From: an uncultured Ruminococcus sp.
Lineage (GTDB): Bacteria > Bacillota > Clostridia > Lachnospirales > Lachnospiraceae
Length of the DNA: 64,000 bases
NCBI GenBank assembly: GCA_900544395.1
Contig: UQVC01000003.1
Coordinates: 50,754-114,753 of the forward strand
Direction: 5' to 3'
Part shown: positions 57,889-64,000 of the stretch, one piece after another
Position numbering within the stretch: position 1 is the first letter of the stretch
How the letters are laid out: every line of letters begins with the position of its first letter
The notes under the pieces: generated by a model
What the model was told of the DNA's origin: nothing
What the model saw: only the letters and a program-made list of their open reading frames with translations
Databases searched by the model: none
Translations under genes and position numbers: made by a program

Positions 57889-58206
57889 TTAGTCAATTAC
57901 GAATTCTTTACCGTTCTTTTTCGCAACACGAACCTTTTTGTCGCCATCCATTTTGTAACCAATTCTCATTGGCCCTTCTTTGTGAAGGTACATTACGTTA
58001 GATGCATCAATGTAACCTTCCTGATGAACGATACCGCCATTCTGATTTGCAGCACTTGGTTTCGTATGCTTTGTAATCATGTTGATTCCTTCAACCAGAA
58101 CTTTTCCGTCTTTTTTATTTACAGCAAGAACTTTGCCTTCTTTGTTTTTATCTTTACCAGCGATTACTTTAACCATATCGCCTTTTTTAATTTTCATAGC
58201 TGACAT
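57889..58206 (-). CDS. rplX: Ribosomal protein L24
   Basis: A 105-aa KOW-domain assembly initiator of the 50S subunit: KIKKGDMVKVIAGKDKNKEG then VEGINMITKHTKPS. The start at 58206 is 9 nt after GGAGG; the earlier GTG lies inside that site. Confidence 0.97.
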   Translation of the reverse strand: MSAMKIKKGDMVKVIAGKDKNKEGKVLAVNKKDGKVLVEGINMITKHTKPSAANQNGGIVHQEGYIDASNVMYLHKEGPMRIGYKMDGDKKVRVAKKNGKEFVID

Positions 58207-58218
58207 ACTAGGCACCTC

Positions 58219-58587
58219 CTACAGTACTTCCGGAGCTAAAGAAACAATCTTCATGAAACGTTTGTCTCTGAGCTCTCTGGCTACTGGTCCAAAAATACGT
58301 GTTCCACGTGGGTTCATATCGTCTTTTATAATTACAGCAGCATTTTCATCGAATCTGATATAGGAACCATCTTTACGACGAGTACTGTTTACAGTACGGA
58401 CAACTACAGCCTTCACAACGTCACCTTTTTTAACAACGCCGCCTGGTGTTGCATCTTTAACAGACGCAACGATAACATCTCCGATGTGGGCATATCTTCT
58501 TGTAGAACCGCCAAGCACACGGATACAAAGTAATTCTTTAGCACCTGTGTTGTCTGCTACTTTAAGTCTACTTTCCTGTTGTATCAT
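58219..58587 (-). CDS. rplN: Ribosomal protein L14
   Basis: A 122-aa 50S protein at the subunit interface: MIQQESRLKVADNTGAKELL at the start and GTRIFGPVARELRDKRFMKI near the end. Its length is standard. Confidence 0.98.
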   Translation of the reverse strand: MIQQESRLKVADNTGAKELLCIRVLGGSTRRYAHIGDVIVASVKDATPGGVVKKGDVVKAVVVRTVNSTRRKDGSYIRFDENAAVIIKDDMNPRGTRIFGPVARELRDKRFMKIVSLAPEVL

Positions 58588-58644
58588 GCAGGTAATCCTC
58601 CTTTATTTTCCATTCTTTGAACAAATCTTCAAAGTGCGAATCAA

Positions 58645-58902
58645 TTATTTCGCTTTTTCTACGATCTCAACAAGTCTCCATCTTTTGTCTTTAGACAGTG
58701 GTCTTGTTTCCATAACTCTTACTGTATCCCCAACGTTACACTCATTGTTTTCATCATGAGCTTTCAATTTATAAGTTCTTTTTACGATTTTCTTATAAAG
58801 AGGGTGTTTAACGTGGTCTTCAACTGCGACAACGATTGTTTTGTCCATTTTATCGCTGACAACCTTGCCTGTACGAACTTTTCTTAAATTTCTTTCTTCC
58901 AC
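58645..58902 (-). CDS. rpsQ: Ribosomal protein S17
   Basis: An 85-aa OB-fold 30S protein: TGKVVSDKMDKTIVVAVEDH, then GDTVRVMETRPLSKDKRWRL. It lies between rpmC and rplN. Confidence 0.98.
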   Translation of the reverse strand: MEERNLRKVRTGKVVSDKMDKTIVVAVEDHVKHPLYKKIVKRTYKLKAHDENNECNVGDTVRVMETRPLSKDKRWRLVEIVEKAK

Positions 58903-58913
58903 AGTACGACCTC

Positions 58914-59120
58914 CTATTCAGCTTTAGAAGCTTCTGTGATCATCGTCTGAATTCTGGCGATGTTCTTTCTTACTTCTTTGATTCTGCTTGTATTATCTAA
59001 CTGGTTAGTTGCATTCTGGAATCTCAGGTTGAAGAGTTCCTTTTTAGCAGCTACTAATTCTTCATTTAATTCTTCTACAGATTTTGCTCTTAATTCGTTT
59101 ACAAATGTATTAATTTTCAC
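58914..59120 (-). CDS. rpmC: Ribosomal protein L29
   Basis: A 68-aa helical-hairpin protein near the tunnel exit: NELRAKSVEELNEELVAAKK and LFNLRFQNATNQL. The start is a GTG at 59120 overlapping the rplP stop by 11 nt, giving the normal family length; an in-frame GTG three codons earlier is less suitable. Confidence 0.94.
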   Translation of the reverse strand: MKINTFVNELRAKSVEELNEELVAAKKELFNLRFQNATNQLDNTSRIKEVRKNIARIQTMITEASKAE

Positions 59121-59547
59121 TGTTATCACCGCCTTCTAAGTCTGCGCGAGAAACGATTTTGCATTTGCAAGGTAATTTATGCATTGCAAGACGAAGTGCC
59201 TCTCTAGCTGTTTCCTCTGGTACTCCTGCAATTTCGAACATTACACGGCCTGGTTTTACTACTGCTGCCCAGTACTCTAATGTTCCTTTTCCACTACCCA
59301 TTCGAGTTTCTGCTGGTTTTGCTGTTACAGGTTTGTCTGGGAAAATTTTAATCCAAACTTTACCACCACGTTTGATGTAACGTGTCATAGCAACACGGGC
59401 TGCCTCGATCTGGTTAGAACGAATCCAGCACGGCTCTGTTGCGACAATACCATATTCACCATATGAAATCGTGTTACCTCTTAAAGCTTTACCTTTCATG
59501 GTACCACGGAACTGTTTACGACGTTTCACTCTTTTTGGCATTAACAT
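59110..59547 (-). CDS. rplP: Ribosomal protein L16
   Basis: A 145-aa 50S protein near the A site: MLMPKRVKRRKQFRGTMKG, then GYGIVATEP-type sequence (YGEYGIVATEPCWIRSNQIE) and RMGSGKGTLEYW. The start overlaps the rpsC stop by 1 nt. Confidence 0.98.
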   Translation of the reverse strand: MLMPKRVKRRKQFRGTMKGKALRGNTISYGEYGIVATEPCWIRSNQIEAARVAMTRYIKRGGKVWIKIFPDKPVTAKPAETRMGSGKGTLEYWAAVVKPGRVMFEIAGVPEETAREALRLAMHKLPCKCKIVSRADLEGGDNSEN

Positions 59548-60203
59548 TATTTATCGCTCCCTTCCTTATCTGCTCTAGTCGGAAGAACTTCGCCTTTGTA
59601 AATCCAAACCTTTACACCGACTTTTCCGTAAGTTGTGTCAGCTTCTGCGAATCCATAATCAATGTCTGCTCTCAGTGTCTGAAGCGGAATTGTTCCTTCG
59701 CTGTAGAACTCTGTACGAGCCATATCAGCTCCGCCAAGACGTCCGGATACAGATGTCTTCACACCAAGTGCTCCTGCTTTCATTGTTCTTGACATGCAAG
59801 ATTTCATAGCACGTCTGAATGAAATACGGTTTTCCAGCTGCTGTGCGATGTTTTCAGCTACTAACTGAGCATCTTTATCTGGTCTTTTTACTTCTTTGAT
59901 GTCTACGATTAATTTTTTGCTTGTGAATTTAGCAAGTTCTGCTTTCACTTTCTCAATCTCAGAACCACCCTTACCGATCACTACACCAGGTTTTGCTGTG
60001 TAGATGATGATTTTTACACGGTCAGATGCTCTTTCGATCTCGATCTTGGAAACACCTGCACTGTATAATTTCTTTTTCAGAAATGTTCTGATCTTGTTAT
60101 CTTCTACCAGGTTATCTGCAAAGTCTTTTTCTGCGTACCATCTGGAATCCCATTCTTTGATAACGCCGACTCTTAAACCATGTGGATTAACTTTCTGTCC
60201 CAT
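59547..60203 (-). CDS. rpsC: Ribosomal protein S3
   Basis: A 218-aa 30S protein at the mRNA entry channel with a KH domain (IIIYTAKPGVVIGKGGSEIE) and the N-terminal MGQKVNPHGLRVGVIKEWDS. Its length is normal. Confidence 0.98.
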   Translation of the reverse strand: MGQKVNPHGLRVGVIKEWDSRWYAEKDFADNLVEDNKIRTFLKKKLYSAGVSKIEIERASDRVKIIIYTAKPGVVIGKGGSEIEKVKAELAKFTSKKLIVDIKEVKRPDKDAQLVAENIAQQLENRISFRRAMKSCMSRTMKAGALGVKTSVSGRLGGADMARTEFYSEGTIPLQTLRADIDYGFAEADTTYGKVGVKVWIYKGEVLPTRADKEGSDK

Positions 60204-60214
60204 GAGTGTCCTCC

Positions 60215-60601
60215 TTATCTTTCATTCAGCACGATTGTGATATGGCTCATTCTCTTCTCGATTCTGTAAGCTCTACCCTGTGCTCTCGGTCTGATTCTCT
60301 TCATTGTTGGTCCCTTGTTTGCATAACACTCTTCGATATAAAGGTTCTCAACGTTCATACCGTTGTTGTTCTCAGCATTTGCGATTGCTGATTTTAATAA
60401 TTTCTCTATTACGCTTGAAGCATATCTTGGATTGTAAGCTAAAATACCAAGTGCTGTCTGTACATCCTTACCTCTGATGGCATCCAAAACGTAGCATGCT
60501 TTCTGAACAGACACTCTAGCGTAAGAAATCTTAGCTGATGGTCTTGTATCTTTCTGCTCGTTTCTTTCTCTCTTGATTTGGGATCTATGTCCTTTTGCCA
60601 T
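60215..60601 (-). CDS. rplV: Ribosomal protein L22
   Basis: A 128-aa tunnel-lining protein: AKISYARVSVQKACYVLDAI and the beta-hairpin region KRIRPRAQGRAYRIEKRMSH. The macrolide-relevant hairpin shows no insertion. Confidence 0.98.
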   Translation of the reverse strand: MAKGHRSQIKRERNEQKDTRPSAKISYARVSVQKACYVLDAIRGKDVQTALGILAYNPRYASSVIEKLLKSAIANAENNNGMNVENLYIEECYANKGPTMKRIRPRAQGRAYRIEKRMSHITIVLNER

Positions 60602-60635
60602 GGATGAACCCTCCTTCCGAATAATCTAATCTATA

Positions 60636-60917
60636 TTATCTGACTTTTGACTTCTTCTCGTCTTTTCCGTGTCCTCTGTATGTTCTTGTTGCAACGAACT
60701 CTCCGAGTTTGTGTCCAACCATATCTTCTGTCACATACACCGGTACATGTTTTCTTCCGTCGTGAACAGCGATTGTGTGTCCAACGAATGATGGGAAGAT
60801 TGTAGAACGACGTGACCATGTCTTAATAACTGATTTATCACCTGCAGCGTTCATAGCATCTACTTTTTTCAGTAAGCTGGCGTCTGCAAATGGTCCTTTT
60901 TTAAGTGAGCGAGCCAT
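60636..60917 (-). CDS. rpsS: Ribosomal protein S19
   Basis: A 93-aa 30S head protein: MARSLKKGPFADASLLKKV at the start and VGHKLGEFVATRTYRGH near the end. Its length is standard. Confidence 0.98.
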   Translation of the reverse strand: MARSLKKGPFADASLLKKVDAMNAAGDKSVIKTWSRRSTIFPSFVGHTIAVHDGRKHVPVYVTEDMVGHKLGEFVATRTYRGHGKDEKKSKVR

Positions 60918-60943
60918 AGGTTCTAACCTCCTTGTAAACTAAA

Positions 60944-61786
60944 TTATTTGATTGCTTTACCGTCTCTTCTTCTTACGATCATCTTGTTAGAAGCTTTGTT
61001 TTTCTTACGTGTCTTCAGACCAAGTGCCGGTTTACCCCATGGTGTACATGGACCTGGACGACCGATACCAGTCTTACCTTCACCACCACCGTGCGGATGG
61101 TCGTTCGGGTTCATAACAGAACCGCGGACAGTAGGTCTGATACCCATGTGACGCTTACGTCCTGCTTTACCAACGTTGATCAGGCTGTGATCTCCGTTTC
61201 CTACGACACCGATAGATGCTCTACAAATGATTGGAACCATTCTCATCTCACCGGATGGAAGTCTCAGTGTTGCATATTTTCCTTCTTTTGCCATCAACTG
61301 TGCGCTGTTTCCTGCAGACCGAACCATCTGTCCGCCTTTTCCTGGATACAGCTCAATGTTGTGGATCTGTGTACCAACTGGGATTTCAGAAAGTGGCAGG
61401 CAGTTTCCTACTCTTACCTCTGCTTCTGCTCCGTTCATAACTGTCATTCCGTCTTTCAATCCTTCTGGTGCAAGGATGTAAGCTTTCTCTCCGTCTGCGT
61501 AGCAGATCAGTGCGATGTTAGCTGTTCTGTTTGGATCGTACTCGATTCCGATTACAGTTGCCGGAATTCCATCTTTTCTTCTCTTGAAGTCGATAATTCT
61601 ATATTTCTTTTTAGCTCCGCCTCCGCGGTGTCTTACTGTGATTTTACCCTGGTTGTTACGACCAGCTTTTCTATTTTTAGATTCCAGTAATGATTTCTCA
61701 GGAGTTGTCTTTGTGATCTCAGAGAAATCAGATCCTGTCATCTGTCTTCTGGAAGGTGTATATGGGTTGTATACTTTAATTCCCAT
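60944..61786 (-). CDS. rplB: Ribosomal protein L2
   Basis: A 280-aa protein near the peptidyl-transferase centre: GIKVYNPYTPSRRQMTGSDF at the start, and the C-terminal VRGSVMNPNDHPHGGGEGKT with the conserved His important for peptide-bond formation. Its length is normal. Confidence 0.98.
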   Translation of the reverse strand: MGIKVYNPYTPSRRQMTGSDFSEITKTTPEKSLLESKNRKAGRNNQGKITVRHRGGGAKKKYRIIDFKRRKDGIPATVIGIEYDPNRTANIALICYADGEKAYILAPEGLKDGMTVMNGAEAEVRVGNCLPLSEIPVGTQIHNIELYPGKGGQMVRSAGNSAQLMAKEGKYATLRLPSGEMRMVPIICRASIGVVGNGDHSLINVGKAGRKRHMGIRPTVRGSVMNPNDHPHGGGEGKTGIGRPGPCTPWGKPALGLKTRKKNKASNKMIVRRRDGKAIK

Positions 61787-61852
61787 TACTGTCTCTCCTT
61801 TCGTCTTTCCTAATTATTCGTTTCACGGAATTGCACCGTTTAGTGTCAAATC

Positions 61853-62152
61853 TTACAGTCCTTCGAAGATCTCGATATCTGCGCTTTCTTCTGTTAACTG
61901 TACAATTGCTTTCTTTGTCTTCGCTGTTTTTCCGAAAGTCATTCCACGTCTTTTTGTTTTCCCATCAAGGTTCATTGTGTTGACGCTTTTTACTTTTGTT
62001 CCTGCGAACATTTTTTCAACAGCTTCTTTAATCTGAGATTTTGTAGCATCTGTGTGTACCTGGAAAGTGTATTTCTTGTCAGCCATCATTTCCATGCTCT
62101 TCTCAGTGATTACCGGTTTAAGGATTACATCATAATACTGAATGTTTGCCAT
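61853..62152 (-). CDS. rplW: Ribosomal protein L23
   Basis: A 99-aa tunnel-exit protein and docking site for trigger factor and SRP: VILKPVITEKSMEMMADKKY, TFQVHTDATKSQIKEAVEKM. The start overlaps the rplD stop by 1 nt. Confidence 0.98.
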   Translation of the reverse strand: MANIQYYDVILKPVITEKSMEMMADKKYTFQVHTDATKSQIKEAVEKMFAGTKVKSVNTMNLDGKTKRRGMTFGKTAKTKKAIVQLTEESADIEIFEGL

Positions 62153-62772
62153 TATGCGTACACCTCCTCGATATTTGCAACAGCTGCTTTAGAAGCGATC
62201 ACTGTGTTATATTTCAGGATATCAAATACATTGATTGTATTTGTTCTTGCTGTCTTCACGTTTGCAATGTTTCTTGCGGAAAGTTCAGCATTTACATTTC
62301 CATCTTCCAGTACAACCAGCGCTTTGTTCACGTTTAAGTTGTTCAGCATGTTCTGGAAATTCTTTGTTTTGATTTCTCCAAAGTTCATCTCGTCGATCAC
62401 GATGAATTTGTTCTCAGCTACTCTGGAAGAAAGTGCAGATTTCAGAGCTGCTCTTTTTTCTTTTTTATTGAGTTTCATGGAGTAATCTCTTGGTGTTGGA
62501 GCGAATACAACTCCACCGCCTGTCCACTGTGGAGATCTTGTAGAACCCTGTCTTGCATGACCTGTTCCTTTCTGTCTCCATGGTTTTCTTCCGCCTCCGG
62601 AAACTTCAGAACGAGTTTTCGCTTTCTGTGTTCCCTGACGTTTGTTTGCAAGCTGGCTTACGACTGCCATGTGTACAAGGTGTTCGTTTACTTCAACACC
62701 AAACACTGCATCGCTTAAATCGATTGTACCAACTTCTTTACCTTCGATATTATAAACAGATACGTTTGCCAT
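62152..62772 (-). CDS. rplD: Ribosomal protein L4
   Basis: A 206-aa 50S protein with the long tunnel loop GGGRKPWRQKGTGHARQGST. In E. coli L4 represses the S10 operon; whether that holds here is not visible. It is coupled to rplW. Confidence 0.98.
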   Translation of the reverse strand: MANVSVYNIEGKEVGTIDLSDAVFGVEVNEHLVHMAVVSQLANKRQGTQKAKTRSEVSGGGRKPWRQKGTGHARQGSTRSPQWTGGGVVFAPTPRDYSMKLNKKEKRAALKSALSSRVAENKFIVIDEMNFGEIKTKNFQNMLNNLNVNKALVVLEDGNVNAELSARNIANVKTARTNTINVFDILKYNTVIASKAAVANIEEVYA

Positions 62773-62801
62773 CTGTGTGTTCCTCCTTTCTGTCCGTCAG
62801 A

Positions 62802-63485
62802 CTAGTTAGCCTTTACAGTTTCTTTGATTGTGATAAGAGATTTCTTAGGTCCTGGAACGGAACCTTTTACTAACAGCAGATTGTTCTCTGCATCTACTCT
62901 TACTACTTCCAGGTTCTGAACTGTAATCTTCTTTCCACCCATCTGACCTGGCATCTTTTTACCTTTGAATACTTTACTCGGATCGGATGCCGCACCGTTA
63001 GAACCAGCGTGACGATGGAACTTAGAACCGTGTGTCATAGGTCCTCTGCTCTGATTGTGACGCTTGATCGCTCCCTGGAAACCTTTACCTTTGGAGATTG
63101 CTGTTGCATCTACCTTATCTCCTGCTGCGAAGATATCAGCTTTGATTTCCTGAGCCAATGTATATTCTTCAGCATTTTCAAATCTGAATTCTTTTACATA
63201 TCTTTTTCCGGAAACACCTGCTTTGTCAAAGTGTCCTTTTTCTGCTTTTGTCACACCATTTCTGTGTGCAATTTCTTTTTTACCGCTCTTGTCTTTTGTG
63301 ACAATCTTTTCTTTCTTGTCAACAAAACCAACCTGAACTGCTTTGTAACCGTCGTTTTCAACTGTCTTAACCTGTGTTACTACACATGGTCCAGCCTGCA
63401 ATACAGTTACCGGAATCAGAACTCCTGTCTCTTCGTTGAAGATCTGAGTCATTCCGACTTTTGTAGCCAAAATAGCTTTCTTCAT
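62802..63485 (-). CDS. rplC: Ribosomal protein L3
   Basis: A 227-aa early assembly protein: MKKAILATKVGMTQIFNEET and GVIKRH-like KGFQGAIKRHNQSRGPMTHG with the central loop near the peptidyl-transferase centre. The start at 63485 follows AGGAGG by 8 nt; the longer frame lacks family sequence. Confidence 0.98.
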   Translation of the reverse strand: MKKAILATKVGMTQIFNEETGVLIPVTVLQAGPCVVTQVKTVENDGYKAVQVGFVDKKEKIVTKDKSGKKEIAHRNGVTKAEKGHFDKAGVSGKRYVKEFRFENAEEYTLAQEIKADIFAAGDKVDATAISKGKGFQGAIKRHNQSRGPMTHGSKFHRHAGSNGAASDPSKVFKGKKMPGQMGGKKITVQNLEVVRVDAENNLLLVKGSVPGPKKSLITIKETVKAN

Positions 63486-63586
63486 TATAATTACCTCCTG
63501 TGATTTACAGCGGAACGCTTTCGCGCTCATCCTAAATTATAGGATTGTTACTGTCTCATTTTGCTGCCCGCATTTTGTGGACTTTC

Positions 63587-63904
63587 TTATTTGTTTTTCA
63601 TTTTGATATCGATGTAAACACCTGCCGGCATTTCCAGTCTGGAAAGTGCATCTACAGTTTTCTGTGTAGGTGTTGTGATATCAATCAGTCTCTTATGAGT
63701 TCTCTGCTCGAACTGCTCTCTGGAGTCTTTGTATTTGTGAACCGCTCTTAAGATTGTTACAACTTCCTTCTTAGTTGGAAGTGGTACCGGTCCGCTTACC
63801 TGTGCTCCGTTCTTTTTTACAGTTTCGATGATTTTTTTTGCAGATGCATCAACCAGCTGGTGATCATATGCTTTCAATGTGATTCTCATTACTTGACTTG
63901 CCAT
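63587..63904 (-). CDS. rpsJ: Ribosomal protein S10
   Basis: A 105-aa 30S protein and transcription antitermination partner of NusB: MRITLKAYDHQLVDASAKKI, SGPVPLPTKKEVVTIL and the loop QFEQRTHKRLIDI. The start at 63904 follows AAAGGAGGCG. It is the first gene of the ribosomal cluster within the window. Confidence 0.98.
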   Translation of the reverse strand: MASQVMRITLKAYDHQLVDASAKKIIETVKKNGAQVSGPVPLPTKKEVVTILRAVHKYKDSREQFEQRTHKRLIDITTPTQKTVDALSRLEMPAGVYIDIKMKNK

Positions 63905-64000
63905 AAAAAAAGTCGCCTCCTTTTCGTACTTTTAACTTCAGTACGACAAGCGGTGACTGTACACTCTCCCGTGTGTGTCGTGAGAAACTCACACGTTGTT
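63905..64000 (-). other. S10 operon leader (partial)
   Basis: The 5' leader of rpsJ continues past the window edge. It holds the stem TCGTAC/GTACGA (63924-63929 with 63941-63946) and the hairpin GTGAG-AAA-CTCAC (63980-63992). No promoter is visible within the 96 nt, so it lies further upstream. Confidence 0.5.

Overview
This window is a chromosomal segment of a low-to-moderate GC Firmicute, most likely a gut Lachnospiraceae (Ruminococcus gnavus/torques, Blautia or Dorea type). The evidence is the gene order of the ribosomal-protein cluster with rpsD inside the alpha operon and a KOW gene next to infA, the direct meso-diaminopimelate dehydrogenase, the Rex-type AdhE promoter, and Clostridia-style families (DUF5685, DUF1700, XpaC-like, PAP2, GtrA). 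Nearly all genes are on the minus strand. The exceptions are tRNA-Arg, nrdAB, a secreted SleB-like hydrolase and a candidate small RNA. I see no prophage, insertion sequence or CRISPR array.

Layout, left to right. 0.0-4.4 kb: a beta-glucoside PTS operon (EIIC, EIIB, 6-phospho-beta-glucosidase, cytosolic GH5) behind an RpiR regulator. 4.4-13.4 kb: FtsH, ribulose-5-phosphate 4-epimerase, an AGCS amino-acid symporter, a DUF5685/DnaJ/membrane-protein trio, Ddh, and a rhodanese-TtcA fusion. 13.4-13.7 kb: tRNA-Pro and tRNA-Gln. 13.7-19.6 kb: phosphodiesterase, RdgB, rRNA methyltransferase, a small Asn-rich protein, a candidate sRNA, a DUF1700 protein, a degenerate kinase-fold protein, GtrA and UDP-galactopyranose mutase. 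19.7-23.4 kb: tRNA-Arg and class I ribonucleotide reductase behind two NrdR-like boxes. 23.4-29.3 kb: TrpS and an uncharacterised four-gene envelope operon. 29.3-32.6 kb: a lipid-turnover module (TetR, diacylglycerol kinase, GDPD, PAP2). 32.6-37.1 kb: a two-gene operon of two fusion proteins, a Tet(M)/EF-G-like GTPase joined to a Rae1/YacP-like NYN nuclease, and SfsA joined to MutY. 37.1-41.3 kb: a polar amino-acid ABC transporter with three related palindromes upstream, UppP and a HAD phosphatase. 41.3-48.0 kb: a CwlO/SleB-like secreted hydrolase, an APH-fold kinase, Rex-type AdhE and an L,D-transpeptidase. 48.0-64.0 kb: the S10-spc-alpha ribosomal operons, ending with an internal promoter before rpmJ and a 357-nt structured spacer before rpsM.

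The most unusual content is the GTPase-NYN fusion, whose parts are related to two proteins that act at the ribosomal A site (ribosome protection and A-site mRNA cleavage), and its partner SfsA-MutY. Next are the structured leader in front of rpsM, the plus-strand sRNA candidate with C-rich unpaired segments, the kinase-fold protein that has lost its N-lobe and catalytic residues, and the three helically phased palindromes of the ABC transporter. Starts were moved downstream of the longest reading frame wherever a Shine-Dalgarno sequence and family alignment supported it. All functional statements come from reading motifs by eye; no database search was run.
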